A stretch of 64,000 bases of DNA from Trinickia dabaoshanensis (GTDB lineage: Bacteria; Pseudomonadota; Gammaproteobacteria; Burkholderiales; Burkholderiaceae). Below are positions 7,822 to 17,935 of the stretch, in pieces (the stretch's first letter is position 1; every line of letters begins with the position of its first letter). A model generated the notes under the pieces. That model had not been told where the DNA came from and searched no databases. It worked only from the letters and a program-made list of their open reading frames with translations. The stretch spans positions 1-64,000 of the forward strand of contig NZ_PNYA01000033.1 in NCBI RefSeq assembly GCF_002879885.1, written 5' to 3'. Both the position numbers and the translations under genes were made by a program.

Positions 7822-9057
7822 TTAGCGCGGCCACATCCGCACGGCCAGCGCGGCGAGCGACGTCGTCACCGCCATCGCGATCACGCCCAGCCATCCCCAT
7901 TGCGCCAGCATCAAGCTGCCGAGGCCCGCGCCGGCCGCCATTCCGATGAACATGCCGACGAAGAGCACGGCGTTCAGGCGGCTGCGCGAAGCCGGGTCGA
8001 TACCGTACACGATCGTTTGATGCGCGATCAGCGTGGTTTGAACCCCGAGATCGAAGCCGACGGTGGCCAATGCCAACAGCACCAACTGCGCGTGGGGCGT
8101 CATCATCGACCCGAGCGCCATCGAAGCGAACGATACCGTCGCGATGCCGATCCCGAGTCTCGTGACCACTTCCGGGCCGCGACGGTCGGCCAACCGCCCC
8201 GCGATCGGCGCGGCCAATGCACCTGCCGCACCGGCAAGCCCGAAGCCGCCGGCCACGGCGCTGCCGAGGTGAAACGGCGCGCCGTGAAGCAACACGGCAA
8301 GCGTCGACCAAAACCCGCTGAAGCCCATTGCGAGCAACCCTTGCGCGGTCGCGGCGCGGCGCAGCGCCCGCTGATGCCACCAAAGATGGCCGAGCGAGGC
8401 AATCAATGCGCGATAGGAAAGATGCGTGGTGGGCCTGAAGGCCGGCAACCCGCGCCATGCCGCAAAGCCGATCGCCGCCACGCTCACGGCGGCCGCGACG
8501 AACATGGCGCGCCAACTGTAATGCGCCGCGACGAGGCCGCTCACGACACGCGAGAGCAAGATACCGAGCAACAGGCCCGTCATCACGGTGCCGACCACCT
8601 TGCCGCGATGCGCGTCGGGGGCAAGTACGGCCGCGGCGGGAACGACGTCTTGCGCCATCGTCGCCGATAGCCCGATCGCGAAGCTCGCCGCGAGCAGCAA
8701 GCCGATCGACGGCGCGGCCGCGGCAAGCAGCAGCGCCACGACGAGCGCGGTCGCTTTCGCCAGAATCACACGGCGCCGGTCGAAGCGATCGCCGAGCGGT
8801 GCCAACAGCAAAATCCCGAACGCATAGCCCAGTTGCGTCAGCGTGGGCACCATACCGACCGCGCCCGCGGATGCGCCCATATCCGATTCGAGCACGCCGA
8901 GCATCGGCTGGCAGTAGTAGAGCGGCGCGACGCCGAGACCGGCGGCGGCCGCCAAGAGCAGGACGAGACGCGGCGGCAGCGAAGCGGCGATCGACGGCTC
9001 CGGCAGCGTTCCGGACGCAGCGGCCGGCGCCGTGTGAAGCGATTGAGTGGTAGTCAT
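7822..9057 (-). CDS. MFS transporter, probable drug/metabolite exporter
   Basis: Protein of 411 aa with 12 predicted membrane segments. The MFS loop 2-3 motif is present (APLGDRFDRRRVIL) with a counterpart in the second half (GRLADRRGPEVVTRLG). The pattern is that of 12-TM exporters of small drugs or sugars. It is divergent from the LysR gene at 9177, whose product is the likely regulator. Inner membrane; substrate cannot be read. Confidence 0.88.
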   Translation of the reverse strand: MTTTQSLHTAPAAASGTLPEPSIAASLPPRLVLLLAAAAGLGVAPLYYCQPMLGVLESDMGASAGAVGMVPTLTQLGYAFGILLLAPLGDRFDRRRVILAKATALVVALLLAAAAPSIGLLLAASFAIGLSATMAQDVVPAAAVLAPDAHRGKVVGTVMTGLLLGILLSRVVSGLVAAHYSWRAMFVAAAVSVAAIGFAAWRGLPAFRPTTHLSYRALIASLGHLWWHQRALRRAATAQGLLAMGFSGFWSTLAVLLHGAPFHLGSAVAGGFGLAGAAGALAAPIAGRLADRRGPEVVTRLGIGIATVSFASMALGSMMTPHAQLVLLALATVGFDLGVQTTLIAHQTIVYGIDPASRSRLNAVLFVGMFIGMAAGAGLGSLMLAQWGWLGVIAMAVTTSLAALAVRMWPR

Positions 9058-9176
9058 GGCGATGGCGTTTAAGTGCTAGTGCTTTGAATAGGGATCGAAG
9101 GCATGGACGGCAGTTTGACGCAGTGCATCGAAGGCCGGTAGTACCGCGCCGCGCACATTTGTTATACGCTGGGCGT

Positions 9177-10154
9177 ATGAGCACAAAAAATCGTCTTTCT
9201 TCGGCCCGGCATGGCGCAGCAGGCACATCCGAGTTTTCTCTGGATGGCGCAAGTCAACGCTTTCAGCTCATGGAAACGTTCGTACGTATAGTCGAATCGG
9301 GCAACTTGTCGGCCGCCGCGGCGCAGTTGAATACCACGCAGCCGACGGTCAGCCGTCGCTTGCAAGCGCTCGAACGCTCGCTCGGCGTGCGTTTGCTACA
9401 CCGCTCGACGCATACGATGCGGCTCACGGTGGATGGGGAGCGTTGCTTCAATCGCGCCAAGGAGTTGCTCGCGAGCTGGGCATCGTTCGAAGCGGAAGTG
9501 CGCGGCGCGCAAGAGGAACCCGAGGGTTTGCTGCGCGTGGCCGTGCCGCACGCATTCGGTCAGCACAGGTTGGTCGAACCGCTCGTGCGGTATTTGAAGG
9601 ACTATCCGCGCGTCCAAGTGGAGTGGTTGCTGCAGGACGACGTGCGCGATTTCATCGCCAAGGGCATCGATTGCGCCATCCAAGTGGGCGAGCCCAACGA
9701 TCCGGCTGTCGTGGCGATTCGTTTGTCGAAGGTGCCCCGCATCGTGGTGGCTTCGCCCACCCTACTCGAGAACGGCCGGGTACCACAGGAGCCGGACGAA
9801 CTGGTCGGGTTGCCGTGGATGGCGCTGCGCACCTACTACCGCACCGAAGTCACGCTCACGCATGAGCAAACGGGCGAAACGCGGCGCATTCCCATCCGGC
9901 CGCGTATCAGCACGGACAATCTCTACGCGCTGCGCAGCGCTGCCGTGCTCGGGATGGGGGCATGCGCCAGTTCGGCCTGGTTGCTCGCCGACGATCTAGC
10001 CAGCAACCGTCTGGTGCAACTTGCGCCGAAGTGGCAGGCGCAAGCGCTCCCCGTCTACTTGCTTTATCCGCACGCGCAGCATTACCCGTCGCGCCTTTTG
10101 CGGTTCATCGCGCTCATGCGCGAAGCGGTGTCCGTCGCGACGCAGGGCGCTTAA
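9177..10154 (+). CDS. LysR-family transcriptional regulator
   Basis: Protein of 325 aa. Start MSTKNRLSS at 9177 is preferred because a longer reading from 9084 invades the promoter of the divergent transporter. The HTH occupies about residues 27-85 (FQLMETFVRIVESGNLSAAA, TTQPTVSRRLQALE), preceded by an unusual N-terminal extension of about 25 residues. The effector domain resembles the DsdC/AaeR-like group with SASLGVRLLHRSTH-type features. Probable regulator of the MFS exporter. Confidence 0.88.
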   Translation: MSTKNRLSSARHGAAGTSEFSLDGASQRFQLMETFVRIVESGNLSAAAAQLNTTQPTVSRRLQALERSLGVRLLHRSTHTMRLTVDGERCFNRAKELLASWASFEAEVRGAQEEPEGLLRVAVPHAFGQHRLVEPLVRYLKDYPRVQVEWLLQDDVRDFIAKGIDCAIQVGEPNDPAVVAIRLSKVPRIVVASPTLLENGRVPQEPDELVGLPWMALRTYYRTEVTLTHEQTGETRRIPIRPRISTDNLYALRSAAVLGMGACASSAWLLADDLASNRLVQLAPKWQAQALPVYLLYPHAQHYPSRLLRFIALMREAVSVATQGA

Positions 10155-10168
10155 GGCACACCGCCCGT

Positions 10169-11020
10169 TCACGCATACTCGTACACGCCGCGGCCCGTCT
10201 TGCGCCCCAAGCGTCCCGCCGCCACGAGCTCGCGCAAGAGCGGACACGGACGGTACTTCGGATCGCCGAGATCTTTGACGAACACCTCCATCACGGCGAG
10301 GCAGACGTCGAGCCCGACGAGATCGGCGAGCGCGAGCGGGCCGATCGGGTGATTGGCGCCGAGCTTCATGCCGGCGTCGATCTCCTCGGCCGTGGCCACC
10401 CCTTCGGCCAGCACGAAGAACGCTTCGTTGATCATCGGCACGAGGATGCGATTGACGACGAAACCGGGGCTGTTACGCACGCCGATGGGCGACTTCTCGA
10501 AGCGCGCGACGAGTGCGGCGACGGTGGCCGCCGTGGCGTCGCTCGTTTGCAGGCCGCGAATGATTTCGACGAGCGGCATCAGCGGCACTGGGTTGAAAAA
10601 ATGCATGCCGATGAAGCGCGCGGGCTCGGCCAGCGTCGCCGCCAGCGCGGTGATCGAGATCGACGAGGTATTCGACGCGATGATCGTGCTCGGCTGAACG
10701 ATCGCCTCGATCTGCTTGAGGATGCGCGTCTTGAGTTCGACGTTCTCGGTGGCCGCTTCGATCACGAGATCGACGGCCGCGAGGCGTTGATAGTCGGTGG
10801 ACGTTTCGATCCGCGCGAGCGCCGCTTCGCGGGCAGCCGCATCGAGCTTGCCTTTCGCGACGAGCCGCTCGAGACTCGAGCCGAGCGCCGCCAACCCTTT
10901 GGCCAACGCGGCCTCCGTCACATCGATCAGCACGACCTTCAAGCCCGACACCGCGGCTGTTTGCGCGATGCCGTTGCCCATCGTGCCGGCGCCGATCACG
11001 CCTAAAGTTTCAATCGTCAT
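10169..11020 (-). CDS. 3-hydroxybutyryl-CoA / 3-hydroxyacyl-CoA dehydrogenase
   Basis: Protein of 283 aa, the single-domain type (about 280-290 aa). It oxidises 3-hydroxyacyl-CoA with NAD. Visible: Rossmann GAGTMG at 10-15, SNTSSISIT, catalytic His in [15 protein letters not shown], and [11 protein letters not shown]. Start [10 protein letters not shown] at 11020 sits 14 bases after the thiolase stop, so the two are co-transcribed. It is the last step before thiolysis in beta-oxidation or butyrate/aromatic degradation (hbd, paaH and fadB2 are used for this family). Confidence 0.92.
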   Translation of the reverse strand: MTIETLGVIGAGTMGNGIAQTAAVSGLKVVLIDVTEAALAKGLAALGSSLERLVAKGKLDAAAREAALARIETSTDYQRLAAVDLVIEAATENVELKTRILKQIEAIVQPSTIIASNTSSISITALAATLAEPARFIGMHFFNPVPLMPLVEIIRGLQTSDATAATVAALVARFEKSPIGVRNSPGFVVNRILVPMINEAFFVLAEGVATAEEIDAGMKLGANHPIGPLALADLVGLDVCLAVMEVFVKDLGDPKYRPCPLLRELVAAGRLGRKTGRGVYEYA

Positions 11021-11034
11021 GGCCACACCCGAAC

Positions 11035-12222
11035 TCACACCAGGTTTTCGAAGATGGCGGCGATGCCTTGGCCGCCGCCGATGCACATCGTCACCAACGC
11101 ATAACGTCCGCCGATGCGATGCAATTCGTCGATCGCCTTGACGGTGATCACGGCACCGGTCGCGCCGATCGGATGGCCCAGCGAAATACCGGAGCCGTTC
11201 GGATTGACCTTAGCGGGATCGAAGCCGAGTTCGCGCGTCACGGCGCAGGCTTGGGCGGCGAACGCTTCGTTCGCTTCGACGACGTCGATATCACCGACGG
11301 CGAGCCCCGCGCGCTCGAGCGCGATCCGCGTGGCAGGCACCGGGCCGATACCCATATGCAGCGGGTCCACGCCCGCGTGCGCGTACGAAACGAGGCGCGC
11401 CATCGGCCTGATGCCGCGGCGCTCGGCCTCGTCACGCGACATGAGCAGCACGGCCGCGGCCGCATCGTTGATGCCCGACGCGTTGCCGGCCGTGACCGTC
11501 CCGTTCTCGCGATCGAACACGGGCTGAAGTTTCGAGAAGTCTTCGATCGTGGCTTGCAAGCGCAGGTGTTCGTCCGTATCGAACACGACCTCCTTGCCCT
11601 TCACCCGGCGCGTGACCGGCACGATTTGACGCTTGAACCGCCCTTCGGCGATCGCGCGCTCCGCGCGGCGGTGCGATTCGAGCGCGAGCGCGTCTTGATC
11701 CTCGCGCGAAATGCCGAACTTGCGCGCGACGTTCTCGGCCGTGATGCCCATCGGCACGCCGTGGAACGGATCGTTCAGCGCGCCGAGCATCATGTCGATC
11801 ATGCGCACGTCGCCCATGCGGGCGCCGAAGCGAACGTCGGACGTGATGTACGGCGCGCGGCTCATGTTTTCGGCACCGGCACCGATGGCCACTTGGGCGT
11901 CGCCGAGCATGATCGTTTGCGCCGCCGATACGATGGCCTGCAAGCCCGAGCCGCACAGTCGGTTCACGTTGAACGCCGGGGTCGTGTCGGGAATGCCCGC
12001 GTTGATCGCGGCCACGCGCGACAAGTAGAAATCTTTCGGTTCGGTGGCAATCACGTTGCCGAACACGACGTGATCGACATGCGCCGCCTCGACGCCGGCG
12101 CGCGCCAACGTTTCGCGCACGACGATCGTCCCGAGTTCGGTCGGTGCGAAATCCTTCAGGCTGCCGCCGAATTTGCCGATGGCGGTGCGCGCGCTGTTTA
12201 CAACGACCACTTCCTTGTTCAT
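11035..12222 (-). CDS. Acetyl-CoA C-acyltransferase (thiolase II)
   Basis: Protein of 395 aa. Active-site Cys90 in [23 protein letters not shown] with the catalytic His, and C-terminal CIGGGQG Cys are all present, so the enzyme should be active. It cleaves 3-ketoacyl-CoA (or condenses acetyl-CoA). GAGGAGAG precedes the ATG. Placed between ETF-QO and the 3-hydroxyacyl-CoA dehydrogenase, it is part of a beta-oxidation unit. Whether it prefers short chains, like BktB, cannot be told. Confidence 0.93.
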   Translation of the reverse strand: MNKEVVVVNSARTAIGKFGGSLKDFAPTELGTIVVRETLARAGVEAAHVDHVVFGNVIATEPKDFYLSRVAAINAGIPDTTPAFNVNRLCGSGLQAIVSAAQTIMLGDAQVAIGAGAENMSRAPYITSDVRFGARMGDVRMIDMMLGALNDPFHGVPMGITAENVARKFGISREDQDALALESHRRAERAIAEGRFKRQIVPVTRRVKGKEVVFDTDEHLRLQATIEDFSKLQPVFDRENGTVTAGNASGINDAAAAVLLMSRDEAERRGIRPMARLVSYAHAGVDPLHMGIGPVPATRIALERAGLAVGDIDVVEANEAFAAQACAVTRELGFDPAKVNPNGSGISLGHPIGATGAVITVKAIDELHRIGGRYALVTMCIGGGQGIAAIFENLV

Positions 12223-12282
12223 AGCCTCTCCTCAATGATCCGTTCGATTCGTCCGACTTGCCGATGAAGCGTCATCCGCTCG

Positions 12283-13941
12283 TTACATGTTCGAGTAGTT
12301 GGGGCCGCCACCGCCTTCCGGTGCGACCCATACGATATTCTGCGTCGGGTCCTTGATGTCGCAAGTCTTGCAATGCACGCAGTTCTGCGCATTGATTTGA
12401 AGCCGCTCACCGGCCACCTCGTCGGCGACGAACTCATAGACGCCGGCCGGACAATACCGGCTTTCCGGACCGGCGTATGTCTTCAAATTGACATTCACGG
12501 GTACGGCCGCGTCTTTCAGCGTCAGATGCGTGGGCTGATTTTCCTCGTGGTTCGTATTCGATAAGAACACCGATGACAGACGGTCGAACGTCAATTTGCC
12601 GTCGGGCTTCGGGTAATCGATCGGCTTGCAGCGCGATGCGTCTTCGAGGGTCTCGTGATCCCAGTGGCGATGGCGCAGCGTCCAAGGCACCTTGCCGCCG
12701 AACAGCTTCTGTTCGATGCCCACCATCAACGTACCGACGTATAGGCCCTTGCTCATCCAGGGCTTGAAGTTGCGGCCCTTGTGCAATTCGGCGTGCAGCC
12801 ACGATGCCGCGAACGCTTGCGGGTAAGCGCTCAGCTCGTCGACCTGCCGGCCGGCCTGCACCGCGTCGAAGGCCGCATCGGCCGCGAGCATGCCCGTCTT
12901 GATCGCCGCGTGGCTTCCCTTGATCCGCGATGCGTTCAAAAAACCCGCTTCATCGCCGACGAGCGCGCCGCCCGGGAAGACGAGCTTCGGCAGCGATTGC
13001 AATCCGCCGGCCGTAATCGCCCGCGCGCCGTACGACACCCGCTTGCCGCCTTCGAGAAACGCGCGGATCGCCGGATGCGTTTTGTAGCGCTGAAATTCCT
13101 CGAACGGCGACAGATAAGGATTCGTATAACCGAGCCCGACGACGAACCCGACCACCACCTGGTTATCGCCCATGTGGTACAGAAACGAACCCCCGTACGT
13201 TTGCGTATCGAGCGGCCAGCCGGCCGTATGAATCACGAGCCCGCGTTGATGCTTGGCGGGGTCGATGTCCCACACTTCCTTGATGCCGATGCCGTACACC
13301 TGCGGGTCCGCCCCGTCGCGCAGCTTGAACACCTCTTGCAACTGGCGGCCCAGATGCCCGCGCGTGCCTTCGCAAAACAGCGTGTACTTGGCGTGCAACT
13401 CCATGCCGCGCTGGAAGTTTTCGGTCGGCTGCCCGTCCTTGCCGATCCCCATGTCGCCCGTTGCGACGCCCTTGACGCGGCCGTCCTCCGCATAGAGCAC
13501 TTCGGCTGCGGCAAAGCCCGGGAAAATCTCGACGCCGAGGGCCTCGGCTTGCTGCCCGAGCCAGCGCGTGACGTTCGCAAGGCTGATGACGTAGTTGCCG
13601 TGATTCTTGAAATTGTCGGGCAGCATCCAATTCGGAATCGATCGCGCTCCCGTCTCCGACAAAAACAAGAAGCGGTCTTCCGTCACCTCGACTTCCAGCG
13701 GCGCGCCTTTTTCCTTCCAGTCGGGAATCAACTCGTCGATCGCGCGCGGATCCATCACCGCACCGGACAAGATGTGCGCACCGATTTCGGAACCCTTCTC
13801 CAACACGCACACGCCAATCTCGACACCGTCCTTCGCCGCGCGCTGCTTGAGCCGGATCGCGGCGGAAAGCCCCGCGGGGCCGCCGCCGACGATCACCACG
13901 TCGTATTCCATCGATTCGCGTTGCGAGGCGCTCGTCGTCAT
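12283..13941 (-). CDS. Electron transfer flavoprotein-ubiquinone oxidoreductase
   Basis: Protein of 552 aa. It passes electrons from ETF to ubiquinone at the inner membrane. FAD-binding GGGPAGLSAA near the N terminus, and a C-terminal 4Fe-4S domain with C..C..C (NAQNCVHCKTCDIKDP) plus the family ending GGGGPNYSNM. Start at 13941 is chosen because GAGGGG lies 9 bases upstream; the ATG at 13950 directly abuts it. Directly downstream of the acyl-CoA dehydrogenase, its electron source. Confidence 0.95.
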   Translation of the reverse strand: MTTSASQRESMEYDVVIVGGGPAGLSAAIRLKQRAAKDGVEIGVCVLEKGSEIGAHILSGAVMDPRAIDELIPDWKEKGAPLEVEVTEDRFLFLSETGARSIPNWMLPDNFKNHGNYVISLANVTRWLGQQAEALGVEIFPGFAAAEVLYAEDGRVKGVATGDMGIGKDGQPTENFQRGMELHAKYTLFCEGTRGHLGRQLQEVFKLRDGADPQVYGIGIKEVWDIDPAKHQRGLVIHTAGWPLDTQTYGGSFLYHMGDNQVVVGFVVGLGYTNPYLSPFEEFQRYKTHPAIRAFLEGGKRVSYGARAITAGGLQSLPKLVFPGGALVGDEAGFLNASRIKGSHAAIKTGMLAADAAFDAVQAGRQVDELSAYPQAFAASWLHAELHKGRNFKPWMSKGLYVGTLMVGIEQKLFGGKVPWTLRHRHWDHETLEDASRCKPIDYPKPDGKLTFDRLSSVFLSNTNHEENQPTHLTLKDAAVPVNVNLKTYAGPESRYCPAGVYEFVADEVAGERLQINAQNCVHCKTCDIKDPTQNIVWVAPEGGGGPNYSNM

Positions 13942-13960
13942 GCTCGTCATCCCCTCATGC

Positions 13961-15751
13961 TCAGAATTGATCGCCGTCCAGCGCAAGCCAGCCTTCGCCG
14001 CCCTTCGCGGTCACGATCGACGTTTCGATCGCTGCGGCATGCGGCAACACGTGCTCGGCGAAGAATTGCGCCGTCCGGATCTTCGCGCCGAAGAACGCCG
14101 GGTCCTGCGCTTGCCGTTCGCGCGCGATGAGCGCGGCGCGCGCCATCTGCCAGCCGCCCAGCACGATGCCGGCGAGCTCGAGATAAGGCACGCTGCCGGC
14201 GAACACCGCATTCGGATCGCGCTTGGCATGCGCAACGACGTACTCCACCACGCGCGCCAATGCATCCCGGCCTGCCTCGAGTTGAGTCGCGATCGAGCGC
14301 AACGACGGCTCGTCCTGCGCTTTCAACGCTTCGATCGTGCCGTCGATATCGCGCAGGAGACGCTGCGCCACCGCGCCGCCGTCGCGCAGCGTCTTGCGGC
14401 CGACGAGGTCGTTGGCCTGGATCGCCGTCGTGCCTTCGTAGATCGGCAAGATGCGCGCGTCGCGGTAGTACTGCGCCGCCCCCGTCTCCTCGATGAAGCC
14501 CATTCCGCCGTGCACCTGCACGCCGAGGCTCGTGACCTCGAGCGACATCTCCGTGCTCCAGCCCTTCACGATCGGCACCAGATATTCGTAGATCGCTTGA
14601 TGCTCGGCGCGGACACGCTCGTCCGCATGGCGATGCGCGATATCGCTGTGCGCCGCGGCCACATAGCCGAGCGCTCGCGCGCCTTCGGTCAGCGCGCGCA
14701 TCCTCATCAGCATGCGCCGTACGTCGGGGTGATGAACGATCGACACGGCCTGCTTGGCCGATCCATCCACGGGCCGGCTTTGCACGCGCTCCTTCGCGTA
14801 CGCCACCGCCTTTTGATAGGCGCGATCGGCCACGGCCACCCCTTGCATCCCCACCGCGAAGCGCGCCGCGTTCATCATGATGAACATGTACTCGAGCCCG
14901 CGATTCTCTTCGCCGATCAAGTAGCCGACGGCCCCGCCGTGATCGCCGAACTGCAAGACCGCCGTCGGGCTCGCCTTAATGCCCAGCTTGTGCTCGATCG
15001 ACACGCAGTGCACGTCGTTACGCGCGCCGAGCGTGCCGTCTTCGCCGATCAAGAATTTCGGTACGATGAACAGCGAAATGCCCTTCACGCCTTCCGGCGC
15101 ATTCGGCGTACGCGCCAACACGAGATGGACGATGTTCTCGGCCATGTCGTGCTCGCCCCACGTGATGAAGATCTTCGTGCCGAACACGCGGTACGTGCCG
15201 TCGCCTTGCGGCTCGGCGCGCGTGCGCACGAGCGCCAGATCGGAGCCCGCTTGCGGCTCGGTGAGGTTCATCGTGCCGGTCCACTCGCCCGAAATCAGCT
15301 TCGGTACGTAACGCTGTTTTTGAGCTTCGCTGCCTGCCGTCAACAGCGCTTCGATCGCGCCGTCGGTCAGCAGCGGGCACAGCGCGAAGGACAGGTTCGA
15401 GGCGTTGAGCATTTCGATGCAAGGCGTGGCGATCGACTTCGGCAAGCCCTGCCCTTCATATTCGGCCGGATGCTGCACGCCTTGCCAGCCGCCTTCGACG
15501 AATTGGCGGAACGCTTCTTTAAAGCCGGGGGTGGCGCTCACCACACCGTCCTTCCAAGTACTCGGGTTGCGATCGCCTTCCACATTCAGCGGCGCCAGCA
15601 CTTGTTCGCACAGCTTGGCCGATTCTTCGAGCACGGCCTGCGCCGTCTCCGCACCCGCGTCTTCGAAACCGGGAAGTCCGGCCACGGTATCGAGACCGGC
15701 CAGTTCTTTCAGCACGAACAACATGTCTTTGATCGGAGCGGTATAGCTCAT
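13961..15751 (-). CDS. Acyl-CoA dehydrogenase (DmdC-type, long form)
   Basis: Protein of 596 aa, longer than the usual 380 aa because of a C-terminal extension domain, as in DmdC (3-methylmercaptopropionyl-CoA dehydrogenase) and related enzymes. Visible: N-terminal region, PAEYEGQGLPKSI, TGTMNLTEPQAGSDLA (FAD binding), and RDARILPIYEGTTAIQANDLVGRK with the family's catalytic Glu context. Feeds electrons via ETF to the adjacent ETF-QO. Substrate could be medium/short acyl-CoA or a methylthio-acyl-CoA; no dmdA/B/D genes are in view, so a general acyl-CoA role is more likely. Confidence 0.9.
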   Translation of the reverse strand: MSYTAPIKDMLFVLKELAGLDTVAGLPGFEDAGAETAQAVLEESAKLCEQVLAPLNVEGDRNPSTWKDGVVSATPGFKEAFRQFVEGGWQGVQHPAEYEGQGLPKSIATPCIEMLNASNLSFALCPLLTDGAIEALLTAGSEAQKQRYVPKLISGEWTGTMNLTEPQAGSDLALVRTRAEPQGDGTYRVFGTKIFITWGEHDMAENIVHLVLARTPNAPEGVKGISLFIVPKFLIGEDGTLGARNDVHCVSIEHKLGIKASPTAVLQFGDHGGAVGYLIGEENRGLEYMFIMMNAARFAVGMQGVAVADRAYQKAVAYAKERVQSRPVDGSAKQAVSIVHHPDVRRMLMRMRALTEGARALGYVAAAHSDIAHRHADERVRAEHQAIYEYLVPIVKGWSTEMSLEVTSLGVQVHGGMGFIEETGAAQYYRDARILPIYEGTTAIQANDLVGRKTLRDGGAVAQRLLRDIDGTIEALKAQDEPSLRSIATQLEAGRDALARVVEYVVAHAKRDPNAVFAGSVPYLELAGIVLGGWQMARAALIARERQAQDPAFFGAKIRTAQFFAEHVLPHAAAIETSIVTAKGGEGWLALDGDQF

Positions 15752-15928
15752 AGCGCACTGTCCAAATGAGGGAGAGAAAACAAGCGCGGCGCGTTTATGA
15801 CAAATGCAGCCACGTTGCGATGAATTGAACGAGATCGTAACGGCAAACCGCCGTTGCAGGCTGTCCAAACCGGACCGCCTACTGACATATCTGGCCAAAC
15901 GATGGGCGGTGCGCGGGTAAACCTGGAC

Positions 15929-16966
15929 CTATGCCCGGCGGCGGTATGTCCCGGGTGTGCTGCCCGTCCAGTGCCGGAATGCGCGGTGGAAGGCGCTCGG
16001 GTCGTCGAAGCCGATGTCGCCCGCGATCTTCGTGATCGTCTCGTCGGTCTCGGTTAGCCGTTGGATCGCGATGTCGCGGCGAAGTTCGTCCTTGAGCGCC
16101 TGGAACGTCGTCTCTTCGCCCGCCAAACGCCGGCACAGCGTTCGAACGGAGCAATGCTGATTCTCCGCGGCTTGCTCGATCGTCGGCGAGTCGGGCAATT
16201 GCGCCGCCAAATACTGGCGGATGCGGTGGCTGACCAGTTGTTCGCTGAACGAGCCGAAAATCCAATCGCCCGGCGCCCGCGCGAGGAATTTGCCCAAGTT
16301 GCGCTTGCTTTGCCGAATCGGCAGATCCAAGTAGGCGGCGCTAAAGCGCATCAGCGTGCCTTCGCAATCGAAGCGCACCGGCCCGGAGAAAAAGTAGCGG
16401 TGATCGAGCGCATGAGCCGGACGTGGGCACGCCAGATCGACTTGCAATAGTGGAATGTTCTGTCCGATGAGCCAAGACGACACGCCATGGACGAGCTTGA
16501 GCATCAATTCGTGCCCCAACGGCCCGATCCGGTGGAATACCGGATTGGGCCGTAGCGTGAGTTGGGCAACCGCGCCGCTGCGCCGAGACTCGAGACGAAA
16601 ATCGTCGAGCACGATATGGAAGAACTGGCAAAATCGATGCAGCGCCGTTTCGAGGCTGCGCGCGTCGAGCAAGCTCAAGCACAGAAACTTCAGCGTGCCG
16701 CTGCGCAGCGGACGGCTAAAGAAGCCGGGCATCTCGTCGTCCAAGGCGATGGCGATCGTTTGATAGAACGTCGAGAATTGCTCCTCCGTCACCCGGGCAC
16801 CGGGTTCGGCCAACAACTCGGGCGCGATGCCCGCCTCTTCCAAATAACGGTGGATCGTTTCCGGACGCGCTTCGGCACCCGCGAGAAAGGCTCTCACGAG
16901 GGAGATCGGCACGGTTGCGCTCGGTGGCTCGGCCGAGCGGATGTTGTCGACGATAACGCGCTGCAT
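15929..16966 (-). CDS. AraC-family regulator (OruR-like)
   Basis: Protein of 345 aa with an N-terminal ligand-binding domain (about 15-205, AraC-binding PF12625 type) and a C-terminal AraC HTH (about 235-340; QHCSVRTLCRRLAGEETTFQ, FDDPSAFHRAFRHWTG). The gene lies 177 bp upstream of the acyl-CoA dehydrogenase on the same strand, so it is the likely local regulator of the oxidation genes. Cytoplasmic. Ligand unknown. Confidence 0.9.
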   Translation of the reverse strand: MQRVIVDNIRSAEPPSATVPISLVRAFLAGAEARPETIHRYLEEAGIAPELLAEPGARVTEEQFSTFYQTIAIALDDEMPGFFSRPLRSGTLKFLCLSLLDARSLETALHRFCQFFHIVLDDFRLESRRSGAVAQLTLRPNPVFHRIGPLGHELMLKLVHGVSSWLIGQNIPLLQVDLACPRPAHALDHRYFFSGPVRFDCEGTLMRFSAAYLDLPIRQSKRNLGKFLARAPGDWIFGSFSEQLVSHRIRQYLAAQLPDSPTIEQAAENQHCSVRTLCRRLAGEETTFQALKDELRRDIAIQRLTETDETITKIAGDIGFDDPSAFHRAFRHWTGSTPGTYRRRA

Positions 16967-16997
16967 AGCCGTGAGGATACCAGCGGGAGCCGCCCGC

Positions 16998-17816
16998 TCA
17001 GCCAGGCGCCTGGCAGAGTGTGCCGATTCGCGCCTGACACGCGAAGCCGAGCGCTTCGTACAGCCGATGCGCGTGATAGTTCTCGTCGGCCACGATCACG
17101 AGACGATCGCGCGCCCCGGCCGCCCGCTTGACGACTTCCGTCAGCAACGTGCGGCACACGCGTTTATTGCGCTGATCGCGGCGCGTGACGATCGACTGAA
17201 ACCGGCCGATCCGGCCAAAGAAAAACAGCCCTAGGCTGCCGACCATCTCGCCATCGATGAACGCGCCCCACCAATTACCCCATTGCCGCTCGATCAAAGC
17301 GCGATAGGCATCGCGTTGAAAGGCGACGCACCGGCGCGATACGTCGCTATCGGGATCGGGCATGTCGGCGAGCGACATTTGGAGCCAATCGTCCCAATCG
17401 CGCTCGGAACCGGAATCGGAATTGGAATCGAAAAGTCTGACTTCGACGGCCTCGTTGATTTCGGGCGAATGCACGGCATTGCGTTCGGCCACGAGAACGC
17501 TGCACGTCGCCCTTTCGTAGCCTTGGCCGATGAACGCATCCAGATCACGGACCGCCCCATCGTCCTCTGGCCACGCGAAAGATCGATGCACCATGGCCGG
17601 TGGCGTACCGATCAAGCGCGCGAAATCGTCTTCGAGACGTTGACGGTCGTCATCGCCGGGCGGTCCGTCGAGGACGAGCATGTTGCCCGAGAAATACTCC
17701 GGCGCCTGTGCCGTTCGCATGATTGCATAACGGCCATCGTGCGAGACCGACCCGATCTGCGCATGGAGCAATAAGTCCGTCGCCAACCCTAAATTTTCTT
17801 GTAATTTTCGATGCAT
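16998..17816 (-). CDS. GNAT-fold protein
   Basis: Protein of 272 aa from ATG 17816 (MHRKLQENLG); an upstream GTG is also possible. The C-terminal half (about 150-260) looks like GNAT: GEMVGSLGLFFFGRIGRFQSIVTRRDQRNKR motif A and LYEALGF motif B. The N-terminal half is unfamiliar and acidic. Upstream in-frame sequence to 18101 overlaps the beta-lactamase gene and I leave it out. Probable acetyltransferase; target unknown. Confidence 0.75.
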   Translation of the reverse strand: MHRKLQENLGLATDLLLHAQIGSVSHDGRYAIMRTAQAPEYFSGNMLVLDGPPGDDDRQRLEDDFARLIGTPPAMVHRSFAWPEDDGAVRDLDAFIGQGYERATCSVLVAERNAVHSPEINEAVEVRLFDSNSDSGSERDWDDWLQMSLADMPDPDSDVSRRCVAFQRDAYRALIERQWGNWWGAFIDGEMVGSLGLFFFGRIGRFQSIVTRRDQRNKRVCRTLLTEVVKRAAGARDRLVIVADENYHAHRLYEALGFACQARIGTLCQAPG

Positions 17817-17935
17817 GCTCACCACGGTTTCCTTGGCCGCGGGCACGCCCGCGACGACCAGGGCGCAGGCCATCGCTATCGATGCCGCGCCTCTTAGGGG
17901 AAGCCATAATAGCGGTTCGTCGCGGTTCTCGCTCG

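Noticed and set aside
7769-9226. A 485-codon minus-strand frame over the MFS gene
   Set aside because: The MFS frame in another phase has the transporter motifs and hydrophobic segments; this one is arginine-rich.
13607-15769. A 720-codon open frame on the plus strand across the acyl-CoA dehydrogenase region
   Set aside because: It is antisense to a clear acyl-CoA dehydrogenase and ETF-QO with family motifs; its translation is Arg/His/Ala/Pro-rich, as expected from GC-rich shadow frames.
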